Below, one piece after another: positions 17,401-27,654 of a stretch of 42,853 bases of DNA. Source of the stretch: Candidatus Mycoplasma haematobovis (GTDB lineage: Bacteria; Bacillota_I; Bacilli_A; Mycoplasmatales; Mycoplasmoidaceae); the NCBI RefSeq assembly GCF_001645765.1, contig NZ_LWUJ01000014.1, positions 1 to 42,853 on the forward strand. The letters are read 5' to 3'. The notes below the pieces were generated by a model that was not told the DNA's origin, searched no databases, and saw only the letters and a list, made by a program, of their open reading frames with translations. The translations under genes and the position numbers were made by a program. Numbering within the stretch: position 1 is the stretch's first letter; every line of letters begins with the position of its first letter.

Positions 17401-18469
17401 ATGTCTATTATTAAAGTTATCAAAATTGGGTTGCCGGTTGCCGGTTGCCACCGCAACATCAGCAGCTATAGCAACTACTTCTTTAGTATCCTTTAGAAAA
17501 AAAGATACGCTTTCAAAAGAAGAAGACTTAGATAAATCAATTGATGATTTAAAGCTACCAGATGAAAAGTATCAAGATGTAAAATTGTTCTATTCTGAGG
17601 ATGGAACAGGAAAGAATCATAAAGTATTGGATCCAGAAACTGCAGAGAAGTTAGCTCAGTTACTTAAAGAGCGAGGAAGTTTAGATAGCCTTGATAAATC
17701 CAATAAAGACGTAAAACTTCCAGAAAATTTAGATGCTGTTGGTGTCCCAGATCCAGTCGTAAAATCTCCAACAAATCTTGATTTAGAAAAATCAACAGAA
17801 AAAAGACCGCAACAAATTCCTAATGATGTAGGTAGCGGATATGAACAAGGAAGTGCGGAGTTACAAAAACCAGCTAATTTATCTGATTCAGTAGATCAAC
17901 TAAAAGGTAATGTAGATGATGTTATTAAAGGTCAAAACACAGAAAATGAATCTACAGAGCCTGCTTCAGTCGGAGGAGAGCAAAAAGGAGTCGAACCCAC
18001 TTTGTCCGAAAAATTGTCACAACCAGAAGGATTAGGTAGCCAAGATCAACAACAAGATCTTTCATCAGGGGATGAAGAGAATCGTACTAAAGTTGCTTCC
18101 TCCTCTTTAAGTAGTGCGGATAGTGGTGATAACTTGGACCAAAACGAAGCAAAACCGGGACTTGAAACGGATTCTACTAACGATATAGGAACACCAAATA
18201 ATTCAGAATTAGGAGCACAAGTTAGACAACAAGAACAAAATGAAGTGAATGATGGAAGTGGAAAAAATGGCGAATCAGAAGGTGCTCCAAAGGGCCCAGA
18301 CTTTAATGGTGATGGAAGATCTTCAAATGGGGATAATTCATTAAATGAAGGAACAGATTCTTCTGGTAATAGACAAAATTTAACTGACGAAGATATTAAG
18401 AGATGAAGTAGTGTGGAAGCAGAAATATCTTCAGTTGTTGATGAATTGCAAGCTTTAATAAATATTTAG
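17401..18469 (+). pseudogene. Family D acidic protein gene, phase-OFF by an extra 7-bp unit
   Basis: ATG 17401 reads MSIIKVIKIGLPVA and then shifts frame because TTGCCGG is duplicated (17431-17449); the intact D gene at 18990 has one unit fewer. Taking out 7 bp gives an uninterrupted 353-residue protein to TAG 18469: an Ala/Thr-rich membrane segment, SLVSFRKKD, LFYSEDGTGKNH, then about 250 acidic Ser/Asp/Glu/Asn/Gln-rich residues predicted to be disordered, ending TDEDIKRWSSVEAEI and a hydrophobic helix. No Cys. A TTG at 17426 in the downstream frame could yield a weak alternative start. Its leader (17382-17400) is nearly identical to that of the 18990 gene. Confidence 0.8.
17431..17449 (+). 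repeat. Heptamer tandem repeat (TTGCCGG) in the D-family anchor
   Basis: TTGCCGG TTGCCGG TTGCC: two full units plus five bases. D copies in frame (18990, 37767, 39311) show one full unit plus the following TTGCC; the copy at 24869 has a single TTGC. Unit number therefore sets the reading frame. Confidence 0.9.
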
Positions 18470-18472
18470 TTT

Positions 18473-18934
18473 GTGAATCTTTCAGTAATTTTCAGTAAAT
18501 TAAAGCTATTATTTCCAGTAGCTGTTGTTGCTTCTTCGATAGTAATAACCGTTAAGTTACTTACTTCAGAAACTCCTTTAACTTCTGAAATATTGAAAGT
18601 TGAAGCTAAAGAAGATATTCACGTTACTAACTTTAAAGATGAATTAGTTATTCCAGAGGAACCCCCAGAAGAAGCTCCGCCTGACGAGAAACAACCTGAA
18701 TCTTTAGATTCTGAAAAAGATGAACAAACAGATGATAAAGAAGAGAAAGATTCTGATGACAGAAAGGAAGAAGAGGATAAAGGAGATGAAAATAAATCAG
18801 ATTCTCGAGAGAAATCAGAAGACGAAAAGAAAAAAGATGAAAAACAAGAACAACAAAAATCCAAACGGAGATTTAATCCCAGCAATCCTTTAAGTGGTAT
18901 GTTGTCAAAAATATTAGGAAATAAAGGTCAGTAA
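18473..18934 (+). CDS. Family E acidic protein with basic C-terminal tail (153 aa)
   Basis: GTG 18473 to TAA 18934, 3 bp after the D gene. The N-terminus carries KLKLLFPVAVVASSIVITVKLL (about 9-30), a membrane anchor preceded by Lys. TSEILKVEAKEDI follows, then PEEPPEEAPPDE and about 70 residues of Asp/Glu/Lys-rich low complexity, and then a basic tail KSKRRFNPSNPLSGMLSKIL. The layout is anchor, acidic spacer, basic amphipathic end. No Cys and a single-transcript arrangement with D. Function unknown; the tail could bind an acidic partner or membrane. Confidence 0.85.
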   Translation: MNLSVIFSKLKLLFPVAVVASSIVITVKLLTSETPLTSEILKVEAKEDIHVTNFKDELVIPEEPPEEAPPDEKQPESLDSEKDEQTDDKEEKDSDDRKEEEDKGDENKSDSREKSEDEKKKDEKQEQQKSKRRFNPSNPLSGMLSKILGNKGQ

Positions 18935-18989
18935 TTATTTAAGTAAAAATAAGTAATCTGTCTTTCATATTTAAAAGAATTAACAAATA

Positions 18990-20069
18990 ATGTCTGTTAT
19001 TAAAGTTATCAAAATTGGGTTGCCGGTTGCCACCGCAACATCGGCAGCTATAGCAACCACTTCTTTAGTATCCTTCAGCAAAAAAGACAAGATTCAAAAT
19101 GAAGAAGACTTAGATCAAGAACTTAGTGATTTAAATATTCCTGATGAAAAATATGAAGATAAAGAACTTTTCTACTCTAAAGATGGTAGTGGAAAAAATC
19201 AAGCAATATTAGACAAGGCATTAGCGGAGAAATTATCTCAATTACTTAAAGAAAAAGGAGATTTTAGTGATGCAAAAGGCCCTGCACCCGATTTATCTAA
19301 ATTAAATTTAGATCAAGTTGTGCAGGATGCCCCACCTTCTCATGGACAAGGTCAAGAGCATAATGATAATAAAGATCAAAAAGAAACAGACCCACTTGGA
19401 ACAAAGAATGATAAGCCAGAGAGAACAACAGATCAATCTAATTCAAGTGATGCTGATGATTCCGAATTATCAGAAGATGAAGGCCCTTCTTTACAAATTC
19501 CTATGATACCAAAAGCACCAGATATTGAAATTAAAGAAAATTCGGATTCCGGTAGCGAAACAACTTCTTTAATTAAGGGAGATAAAGGCGAAAATAATGA
19601 AGGTGTTTCAGATCAAGAAAAACCAGATGAAACTTCAAAAGAATTGAATTTAAATGATCAGAAAAATGATTTCGAAAATGAGTCTACAAAACAAGTGGAA
19701 AATGAACCTGATCAAGAAGATTCAAATTCACAAGAATTAGGAGATTCATCAACAAAAAGCCCATCAGAAAATGAGTCTAAAGATGCTTCTTCACAAGCAT
19801 TACAACAAAGTCAAGATGATAAATCTGTTCAAAACTCAGAAGATGGAGGCGTGAAGAGTGTAGGTGGTTCTCATAGTAAAGAAAGCCCTGAAGACAAGGG
19901 AACCTCTGAAAAAGGTCCAGATGATCATTCTTCAGGTTTACACTCTAATGGCATTGATTCAACAGGTAATAAAGAAACATTTACAGAGGACGATATAAAA
20001 AAATGAAGCGAATTAGGTGATCAATTATCTTCTGTTGCTGGTCAATTAATGTCTTTGATTGATAGTTAA
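18990..20069 (+). CDS. Family D acidic, largely disordered surface-type protein (359 aa)
   Basis: ATG 18990 to TAA 20069, with the final part read through a TGA at 20004. Anchor about 9-29 (GLPVATATSAAIATTSLV), then SFSKKDK, a conserved segment with IPDEKYEDKELFYSKDGSGK, LAEKLSQLLKEKG, and about 240 residues rich in Ser, Asp, Glu, Asn and Gln. The C-terminus TEDDIKKWSELGDQLSSVAG is a conserved amphipathic helix. In frame because TTGCCGG is followed by TTGCCAC (one unit fewer than 17401). No Cys. Probable anchored, hydrophilic surface protein; not a lipoprotein (no lipobox). Confidence 0.88.
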
Positions 20070-20071
20070 TT

Positions 20072-20692
20072 ATGGCTTTACAAGCAAAGCTACCTATTAT
20101 TGTTGCTACTTCTTCTGTAGCAGTTGGTGGAGGTGTATATTGTTGTTATCAATATTCTTTAGGTAATAAAGGAACTCTAAAATCTTTTGCTGATTATTCA
20201 GAAGCATTTTTGAAAGTTGGAGAAGATAATGAATTATGAAGCGCTAAATTAAAGGCTTTAGAAAATGGTAATGTTTCAGGTCATTTGACAGAATTACAGA
20301 ATGCAAAAAATAGAAAGGATTTAGCTTTATTGAAACTAGCATGCGAAAAGTTTTATGCTCCTGATTTTGTTAGTAAAGGGGAAGGAGATTTTTTAGATTT
20401 CAAAAATTATTGTGCCAAGAACAATAAAGATGTAGTTGGTACAGGTTGAATTAGTAATTTTGAATCTGTAGATAAATCTGAAAAAGTTATTAAGAAAATT
20501 AACGAAAGGGGAGATACAATCATTTCATCTTCTTTAATTATTATTGGTACTAAGCATGCTGAAAAAGCAAAAGAAGAAACTGCTAGAACTGATTTAAATA
20601 AATGGTGCAAGGATACTGGAGAGTCTATTTATTTGGGAGAGCAATCATTAGATTTAAAAACAGGAAAGGAATATTGTAAAGAACCTACTTAA
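20072..20692 (+). CDS. Family K-like two-module C-x22-C protein (206 aa)
   Basis: ATG 20072 to TAA 20692, 2 bp after the D gene. Anchor about 7-25, containing CC at 24-25. The body resembles K proteins although it is on the opposite strand from them: LWSAKLKALENG, LACEKFYAPDF (Cys 91), NYCAKNNKDVVGTGW (Cys 114), then NKWC (Cys 179) and EYCKEPT (Cys 202). Both pairs are spaced 22. It has no TQNT block in the N-terminus. It takes the place that an E gene has after other D genes. Confidence 0.88.
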
Positions 20693-20698
20693 TAGATT

Positions 20699-21322
20699 AT
20701 GGCTACTCCTTTTGCTTTAAAGGCTAGTATGGTTGCTGGAGGTATTGCTACTTTATCTGGTTTAGGTTCTGTTGCTTACTTATCAACTTGGATTACTATT
20801 GGAGACAAGCTTCAAAAAGATAAATTAACTCTAATAAGTGAAGATGAGGACTACAAAATTGTGTTGTTTAATAATAAAGAAAGTAGCGATTTAAAGACAG
20901 CAATATCATAAACAAGCATTAATTATTCACAACACTTAAGCAATATTAAGCAATGATGTGAAGGAAAAGTTAAAGAATGGTTTTCAAATGATAAAGATAA
21001 GACATTTTTGAATGCAAAAGCATGATGTATAGTTCCAAAAATAAGATTATTAGGTGATAAGCTAGAGAATAAGTTACATGAAGGGACAGCATGACAAACT
21101 AAATTTGCAGAATTTTCAAAAGAATTAAATGGAAATAACAAATTTTTGGAGGCTTTAAATGTTGGTGTTGATAGAGATAAATTAACCAAGGATTCTCAAA
21201 ACGGAGGAGAAAAATTAAGAGATTGATGTAATTCTGCTGTTAACTTAAAGGTTTATGTTGAAGATGCTCATAAAACGGAAACTAATGTTAAAGCTTGATG
21301 TTTAAGTGACAAGAAGAAATAG
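20699..21322 (+). pseudogene. Family G gene interrupted by a single in-frame TAA
   Basis: ATG 20699 opens MATPFALKASMVAGG.., with a helix to about residue 28, TIGDKLQKDKLTLISEDEDY and SSDLKTAIS, then TAA at 20909-20911. The same frame continues without further damage to TAG 21322 and carries the rest of a G protein: IKQWC, AKAWCIVPKIRLLGDKL, GGEKLRDWC and VKAWCLSDKKK. Compared with 35056 (LNKQTIDHTDN) the stop falls in the variable linker before module 1. So the gene is truncated to about 70 residues; a nonsense mutation is the simplest reading, and translational readthrough cannot be excluded. Confidence 0.75.
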
Positions 21323-21334
21323 ATACTGTCATAT

Positions 21335-21958
21335 ATGTTTGTAGAGCTTGCACAAAAAGCAATAGGAGGAACAGTAGTTATTGGAGGATTGGGAGGAGGA
21401 TATTATGCTTTAACAGGAGGTACTTCTGCTACTTTATATGGAATGCATTCCTCTATTGGTAGACAATTAAATAAACGATGAGATCTTATTGCAGAAGAAT
21501 ACAGAGGAGAAAAAAATAATAATTTAATTGCCGGAATTAAGAAGACTTCTGTAACACTTGAAAAAGATCTTGAAGAATGATGTGATAATAAAGGAAGTGA
21601 TTATTTCTTAGGCGCAACAGATTCAACTTATAGATCTTATTCTTTTTGATGTTTGCTACATGCAGATATCAAAGATGTTTTGATAGGTCAAGGATTTAAG
21701 ATAGTGAATGAAAAGTGAGATAAGAAATTGAAAAAATACAAAAACAGTTCTGAACAATTTATTAAGGATCAATATGGAAAAGTTAAAGACAAAGAAGAAT
21801 TAGATAAATTTGATATTGCACAGTGATGCCACGTTAATGGTATGGAAAGATATAGATGGCAAGGAGAGGAGTTAACTCATAAAGTAAGAGAGTTTTGTTT
21901 TTGAACTGATGAAGAGATAGCAGAAGATAATAAAGCTTCAAAAACAACTTTAAATTAA
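21335..21958 (+). CDS. Family H two-module C-x22-C membrane-anchored protein (207 aa)
   Basis: ATG 21335 to TAA 21958. Glycine-rich anchor GGTVVIGGLGGGYYALTGG (about 11-29), then GMHSSIGRQLNKRW, WCDNKGSDYFLGATD (Cys 83) to FWCLL (Cys 106), GFKIVNEKWDKKLKKY and a last pair from QWCHVNG to REFCFWTDEE. Both pairs are spaced 22. It is directly followed by an I gene (4 bp), the H-I order repeated at 26409/27079 and 41416/42093. Probable surface protein. Confidence 0.9.
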
Positions 21959-21962
21959 TAAT

Positions 21963-22553
21963 ATGGGAGTATCTCCAGTTCATGTTGCAGGTGTAGTATT
22001 GACTGGTGGTTTAGTAACTGGAGGATACTTTACATATCAAGCATTAGTGCCCCCAACCTTAGAGGAATATTTAAAGAAATTGAATGTTGATTTAATTAGT
22101 AGTAATTGAGGAGAAAAGGAAGCTAAATACAAACTTGCACAAGAAACAGATTTAATACCTAATATTTCTAAGAGCACTAGCACTAATGTTAATAATGATT
22201 TTGCAAGACAGTTGCAAGAGTGATGTGAAAAGAAGAAATCAAAGAATTATCTTGGAGAAACAGATCTAACTTACAAACGTTTTTCACTTTGGTGTACAGT
22301 TACTAAGAAAATTAAAGATGTATTAGGTGGAAGGAAGCTGAAAGCTTTAGATGATATTAAAAAACAAGCTAAAGTAACTGCTTATGGGCAACTCCAAGAA
22401 GGAGAAAGATTTATTACTAAATCTAATAAAAAACCTGCAACAATAGAGGCGGCTGATTTAAATAAATGATGTGAAGATGAGCAAAATAAAGACTACCAGT
22501 ATGAAGGAGATGAGAATTTAAAGAAAGTAATAAGTTGATGTTACGATAAGTAA
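21963..22553 (+). CDS. Family I two-module C-x22-C membrane-anchored protein (196 aa)
   Basis: ATG 21963 to TAA 22553. Anchor about 6-27 (HVAGVVLTGGLVTGGYFTY), LVPPTLEEYLKKL, EWCEKKKSKNYLGETD (Cys 88) to LWCTVTKK (Cys 111), KKQAKVTAY, NKWCEDE (Cys 170) to SWCYDK (Cys 193). Both pairs are spaced 22. The first 86 coding bases and 6 bases before the ATG are identical to the I gene at 27079, although the bodies differ widely. It abuts the convergent J gene (end 22554). Confidence 0.92.
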
Positions 22554-23165
22554 TTAAGAATTTTTGCAAATTTCTGAAGCATTTTTGTATTCTAGATCTT
22601 TTTCTCCTTTGTAAGGTCTATCATAAATACCAGAACACCAACCCTTAACAGCTTCATTAGCACTATTTCCACTTGCTTGTTCTTTAATAGTGTGTAAGGC
22701 CGGAACTAATTTATCTTTCGAAATTGATTGTAATTTATCATGTCCCTTTTTCCATTGATCATTTGCCGCACTTGCGTCAATAGATTTAGTTAGCTTTTCT
22801 TTATTTGAAAAAGTACAATAACTTTGAATATTTTGAAACTCTATATCTTTCTCTCCTTTACTTTGATTATTTATGTTTTTCTTACATCAATCTCTTAATT
22901 CATTTCATGTTGCTTCTTTTTGTGTAGATTTCTTTGCTTTAATTGTCTTTAGTTCGTTTATTAACTCGTTGTCTTTTGCTTTTTTTAAAGTTGCCAGCCT
23001 CTTTTCTCATTTATCTTGGTCTTCTTTATCATTAGTACCTAATAAAATGCCTTTAAGTAAATCAGCATAAGTGGATGAGTTAAGGTTATGGAATACTCCA
23101 TAACCAATACCACTAATTCCTGCGATAGTTCCAATAGCTATTCCTCCTTTGGCTAATGGATTCAT
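22554..23165 (-). CDS. Family J two-module C-x22-C membrane-anchored protein (203 aa)
   Basis: ATG 23165 to TAA 22554. Anchor about 5-24 (AKGGIAIGTIAGISGIGYG), YADLLKGILLGTND, WEKRLATLKKAK (53-64), RDWCKKNINNQSKGEKD (Cys 94) to SYCTFSNKEK (Cys 117), WKKGHDKLQ, KGWCSGIYDRPYKGEKD (Cys 177) to EICKNS (Cys 200). Both pairs are spaced 22. The start overlaps the upstream K stop (TAATG), so K and J are probably translationally coupled. Confidence 0.92.
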
Positions 23166-23761
23166 TAGTCTTTTGCTCCGCAAGAAGCACTAGCATCTTT
23201 AAACTCTAAATTTTTTTCTCCTTCAAATACTTCGTTTGCTTTAGTTTCACACCAATTCTTTAATTCATCTCCTGTAGCACTATCTTTAGTTGCTATTTGT
23301 TTTAGGGAATCAGAGGAAGGTTTAGTTGCATCTACCTTTAATTTATTAAATCTATCTTTTCATTTAGCGTTGTTAGTTGCTCAACCTGTCTTTGTTATCC
23401 TATCCTTAATAGTTCTGGCGCAAAAGGATTGAAAATCTTTAAATGTATCAGAGTTTTTGTTAGTAAAGCTACTGTCATATATCTCTTGACAAGCACTCTT
23501 GAAATCCTTTAATCCGTCTCCTTTTTTTGAACTTTCCTTGGTTTTGGCTTCTTTGAGCTTGGGATGTTTAGGGTCTGAACTATTTTCCTTTAATTTTTCT
23601 AGTTTTTCATTAACTAAATCTGTTTCAGTATCTAAATTAATAAGAGCTTCTTTAAATGTATCTCTTATTTTTGTGTTTTGTGTTGATAGTAAATAACCAC
23701 CACCCCCAGCAATAATTGCTGTGCCAGTTGCACCAGCTACAATAGGTAAAAACTTAGACAT
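23165..23761 (-). CDS. Family K two-module C-x22-C membrane-anchored protein (198 aa)
   Basis: ATG 23761 to TAA 23165. Anchor about 5-24 followed by YLLSTQNTKI, the K signature. INLDTETDLVNEKLEKLK, SACQEIYDSSF (Cys 91) to SFCARTIKD (Cys 114), WKDRFNKLK, NWCETKANEVFEGEK (Cys 171) to SCGAKD (Cys 194). Both pairs are spaced 22. Divergent from the L gene at 23817 (55 bp between), the same K<->L arrangement as 33901/33990. A central block of about 100 bp is almost identical to the chimeric gene 29505-30134. Confidence 0.92.
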
Positions 23762-23816
23762 TGTTAGTTTCTTTTACTTTTTTCTATTATTAATCTAGAA
23801 AAATAAGAAATAAATT

Positions 23817-24848
23817 ATGGCAAATACTAACTTAGCTAAGACAACTTATGGTTTATTAGGTACTGGAGTATTACTAGGGGCAGGATATGTAGCTAAACCG
23901 TGAATATTAGGCGATAGAGTAGTTGATCTTCTTAAAGTACATAATCCAGAAAGACAAATATTAACCATTGCTTCTCCAAGCTATAGTGATAGATGAAAGA
24001 AGGCTTGATTTGACTATAGGGAATCTAATAAAGATAGGGATAAAGATGCATGAGAGATTGGAGATTGAGAGAAGGCAAAAACTAATAAGAATGATGTTCC
24101 TGCCCCTTCTTCTTTCATAGATGCTTGTGAAAGGAATTCACAAGCAAGAATATCTGGTAAATCGCATCCACTATATCAAGAAGTATTACAGTGATGTACT
24201 GGTAGCTCTAAAGTAAGTATTAGAGATTTAATAAGAGATTCTGGCAAGAGATCTTTAAATGAACATGACTCTAAGACAAATGAAAAAAATGGTTGAAAGC
24301 CATTATTTAAGAAGTATTTTGATAATTACAAAAATCAAAGCACAGACCCATTAGGTGTAGAGGGATGGCAAATAAAGGAAAGCACAGTTACTGCTGAAAA
24401 CAGTGGAATGATGGAGAAATTTATAGAGAAATGTAAATCATTAGCTCAAACAGAAGTTGAAGGTACAGGAGATCCTACTTATCAAAAAATAAATTCCCAT
24501 TGTTCTGCAGATATTCATGCCGAAGACATAATTAGAGAAGCTTATCCAGGAAGAAGACTAGTTAATGTAAGTAAATTTAAGAACAAAAAAGATAATCCAT
24601 TAGCTTTGGAAATATGACAAAGATATGTTTCAAAAAATAAAGAAAAAACAACCGGAGAAGATCAATGAGGCGTAAAGTCATGACATTTAGCAAAAGAGAG
24701 ACATGAAGTACCCGAAAACTTTTGAGATAAGTGTGATGAAAAAAGAACACAACCTATTAAAGGAATTGAAGATGCGGCCTTTAAAGAAGTCTTTGATTAT
24801 TGCACTGTAGAGGCAAGCAAGATAGGAGATTGAGGAGATACTGTTTAA
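23817..24848 (+). CDS. Family L three-module C-x22-C membrane-anchored protein (343 aa)
   Basis: ATG 23817 to TAA 24848, with many TGA Trp codons. Anchor about 9-25 (TYGLLGTGVLLGAGYVA), PWILGDRVVDLLKVHNPERQ, then three repeats. Each has a W-rich helix (WKKAWFDY, WKPLFKKYF, IWQRYVSKN), then F-x-x-x-C and a second Cys 22 later: 104/127, 206/229, 306/329, a period of about 101 residues. Blocks include SFIDAC, QWCTGSSK, KFIEKC, NFWDKC and DYCTVE. The longest version of the module in the window. It heads a plus-strand run L-D-E-H-I. Confidence 0.93.
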
Positions 24849-24868
24849 TACTTTAGAAGTATTTATGC

Positions 24869-25932
24869 ATGCTATCCTGAATTAAGCTTTCAAAGATTAT
24901 GTTGCAACAATAGCAACGGCAACTGTGGCTACCGTCTCTTTAGTATCTTTTAGAAAAGAAGATTCCAAAAAGAACGCTGATGATGAAGATAAGGTATTGA
25001 ATGATTTTGAACTCCAAGCAAAGAAATTTGAAGAGAAAACAATGCTTTATTCTAAGGATGGACAAAATGAACCAGTAACTTTAGAGAATGATGCATTAAA
25101 GGACAAAATTCTTGAGAAATTTAAAGAGGGAGAAAATCTAGGAGATTTAGCAAAAGAATTGCCTAATGCAGACCAAATTGAAAAATTATTATCAGAGGTT
25201 AAAGAAAGTAATTTAGTGAAAAGTATGTCTCAAAAAGATTCTGAACCATCTAGAGGTATTGAAAGTTCAGAAAGTCAAAACAGCCCAGCACCTGAACCTA
25301 TTGATACTGCTCAAAGTACCGAGGAAAATTTAGGAGCAGGGAAAACTGATATTGATGAAAAACTAGATGAAAATATTGACTCTTCACATACAGAAGCTTC
25401 AGGTATGGAAGATCTTTTAAAAAAATTAGGTGAAGAAAATGCTAATAAGAACGATGGACAACCTGAACCTACAAGTGATAAAGAAGATTCAAAAGAAGAA
25501 AAAACTGAAAATGATGATTCAGGAAATAATGTTGCAGAAGGACAAGAATCAACAACACCTTTAGAGGCGGAACAAGATAAAGCGAAAAATACTCAACAGG
25601 ATCAAAATGGGGAATCAAAAGAGGATATTCATACAAAACAAGATTTACAAATCGAAAGAAATAGTGACGATTCGAAGGAATTAGAGTCAAAAGATCCAAA
25701 AGCTACTGAAGCGGCTAACTCTGAACAAAAACTGCATCAAAACGGTCAAGAACCTAATAGAGAAGTTAAAGACGATAAAGCTTCCGATATTACAAAAAGT
25801 AGTGTTGACGGAGAGTCTACAGAAGGTAAAAAAACATTATCTCCGGAAGAAGTAAAACATTGAGAAGATTTGTTAAATACAGTAGGAGATGTTGCCACAC
25901 AACTTCAATTATTAGTAATAGATAAGAATTAA
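24869..25932 (+). pseudogene. Family D acidic protein gene, out of frame by a missing 7-bp unit
   Basis: ATG 24869 reads MLSWIKLSKIMLQQ and stops. Aligned with the D gene at 37767, the anchor here has TTGC directly followed by AACAATAGC, where the other has TTGCCTGTTGCC: exactly 7 bp fewer. Adding one unit joins MLSWIKLSKIML to ATIATATVATVSLVSFRKED and gives 356 residues ending at TAA 25932. The body is otherwise undamaged: KTMLYSKDGQNEP, LKDKILEKFKEG, a long acidic Ser/Asp/Glu-rich part and LSPEEVKHWEDLL. A GTG at 24925 could start an anchorless form. The stop overlaps the E gene ATG by one base. Confidence 0.8.
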
Positions 25933-26405
25933 TGAAGTTACCAGTAAGCTTAAGTAAGCTGAAAGCATTATTTCCGGTATTTGTTGTTGGTGCTTCTGTC
26001 GCAATAACAATTAAGTTGCTCACTGAGTCAACTCCTTTAACTTCAGACATATTGTCAGTTCCAGCAGTTGAGGATATACAGAAAACTGAATATCAAGACG
26101 ATCTACAGGAACCTATTGAAGAAAAGGAAGATAAACCAGAAGAAACACCTCCTACTCCCCCTGAACCGCAAACTGAAGAAAATCAAGAACAATTACCACA
26201 AGAGGATTCAGAGAAAAAAGATGAAGATGAGCCTTCTTCTGAGCAAAGTGATTCTCAACAACAACAACAAGAAGAGAAAGACAAACAACAAAAGGATCAG
26301 AAAGAACCTCCTAAATCTGCACCAAGAAAATTCAAATCTGATAGTAGTAACCCAGCTATTGGTGTTCTGCAAAAATTATTAGGTTTAGGAAAAAATAAGA
26401 AATAA
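25932..26405 (+). CDS. Family E acidic/Gln-rich protein with basic tail (157 aa)
   Basis: ATG 25932 to TAA 26405, overlapping the D stop (TAATG). Anchor KLKALFPVFVVGASVAITIKLL (about 9-30), TSDILSVPAVEDIQKTEYQD, then PEETPPTPPEPQTEENQEQ, a Glu/Asp/Gln/Ser tract including five consecutive Gln, and a basic end PRKFKSDSSNPAIGVLQKLL followed by GLGKNKK. No Cys. The D-E pairing is repeated at 17401/18473 and 39311/40335. If D is not translated, the E start may be affected through coupling. Confidence 0.88.
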   Translation: MKLPVSLSKLKALFPVFVVGASVAITIKLLTESTPLTSDILSVPAVEDIQKTEYQDDLQEPIEEKEDKPEETPPTPPEPQTEENQEQLPQEDSEKKDEDEPSSEQSDSQQQQQEEKDKQQKDQKEPPKSAPRKFKSDSSNPAIGVLQKLLGLGKNKK

Positions 26406-26408
26406 TTA

Positions 26409-27077
26409 ATGTCTGTAGAGACAATACAAAAAATAGCTGCAGTAACTATAGTTGCTGGAGGTCTAGGTGGTGGATACTATGCTTTAACAGGCGGCACTAC
26501 AGGAACATTATCTGGAATGCATTTTGCTTTAGATAGGGAATTAATTGAGAATTGAGAAGAAGTTGCAAGCAAGTATAAAGAAAAGGACCAAAAAGATTTA
26601 ATTGAAGGAATTAAACAAACATCTTCTAAGCTGGCAAGTGATATTCAAAAATGATGTTTGGGTAAAGGTAGTACTTATTTTTTAGGAGAGACAGATCAAA
26701 CTTACAAGTCCTATTCTATTTGATGTCTTAAAGAAGCAAATATACAGGCAGTATTAGAGAAGAAAGGATTTAAGTGAGATGATAGTAAATGAGATAAGAA
26801 ATTAGATAAATACAAGCAATTTCAACAAAACTTTATTACTCAGTTACCAGAAAATAAACCAATACCTTTAGATAATTTAAGACCTGAGAATATTAGTAAA
26901 TGATGTGAAGATAATCGTATTCAAAGATATAGATATCAAGGAGATCAAACGGAATACAGAGTAAGAGCTTTTTGTTATTGAACAGATGAAGAAATATTAG
27001 AGGCTAATAAACCTCAACCACCTCAACCACCTCAACCAAAAATTACAGATCCTTTACAATCTCTACAAGAAGAATAA
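26409..27077 (+). CDS. Family H two-module C-x22-C membrane-anchored protein with Pro/Gln tail (222 aa)
   Basis: ATG 26409 to TAA 27077, 3 bp after E. Anchor VTIVAGGLGGGYYALTGG (about 12-29), GMHFALDRELIENW, KWCLGKGSTYFLGETD (Cys 83) to IWCLKEAN (Cys 106), GFKWDDSKWDKKLDKYK, KWCEDNRIQRYRYQGD (Cys 166) to AFCYWTDEE (Cys 189), both spaced 22. A tail of three PQPPQ-type repeats follows, absent from the 21335 copy. The next gene (I) starts 1 bp after the stop. Confidence 0.9.
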
Positions 27078-27078
27078 T

Positions 27079-27654
27079 ATGGGAGTATCTCCAGTTCATG
27101 TTGCAGGTGTAGTATTGACTGGTGGTTTAGTAACTGGAGGATACTTTACATATCAAGCATTAGTACCTCCAACTTTAGAAGGGCATCTTAAGTCTTTAGG
27201 TCTTGAATTAGCGGGAAGTAGTGATTGAGTTGGAAAGGCAGAACAATACAAGAAAACACCTAATTCATATCCTATTTCAACAATTACTGATCCAGCCAAA
27301 GATAATGATGTTGCTGGGAAGCTGCAAACTTGATGTGAAAAGAAAAAAGGTAAGAATTTCTTAGGAGAAACAGATCAAACTTATCAGAAATTTTCTGTTT
27401 GATGTTTAGTTACTCAAGATATTAAGGCTGTTTTGGAAAAAAGAGGAAAGAAAGCATTAAGTTTAGAAGAAAAAGCAATTAAAGTTACAGCCTATAATGC
27501 AACTACTAATACTGATAAGTTTATTGCAAACAAACCAAATGGTATTGTGGAAGCAGATTTAACTAAATGATGTGAAGAAAAGGAAAAAGTTAATTATCAA
27601 CATGAAGCAGATGCAAATTTTAAGAAAGTAATTGAATGGTGTTATTCTAAATAA
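27079..27654 (+). CDS. Family I two-module C-x22-C membrane-anchored protein (191 aa)
   Basis: ATG 27079 to TAA 27654. Leader and anchor identical in DNA to the I gene at 21963 over 92 bp; afterwards EGHLKSLGLELAGSSDWVGK and a diverged body. TWCEKKKGKNFLGETD to VWCLVTQD and KWCEEKEKVNY to EWCYSK, both spaced 22. It ends one base before the convergent J gene (end 27655), the same I-><-J junction as at 22553/22554. Confidence 0.92.

Noticed and set aside
18619-18885. Ser/Phe-rich minus-strand open frame of 88 codons
   Set aside because: It is the antisense of the Glu/Asp/Lys-rich tract of the E gene 18473-18934; its composition is fully explained by that.
17401-20069. Family D as lipoproteins
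   Set aside because: The anchors contain no cysteine and no lipobox, so lipid attachment is not supported.
26068-26382. Lys/Asn-rich plus-strand frame of 104 codons
   Set aside because: Out-of-frame shadow of the E gene 25932-26405, which has paralogs and a proper anchor.
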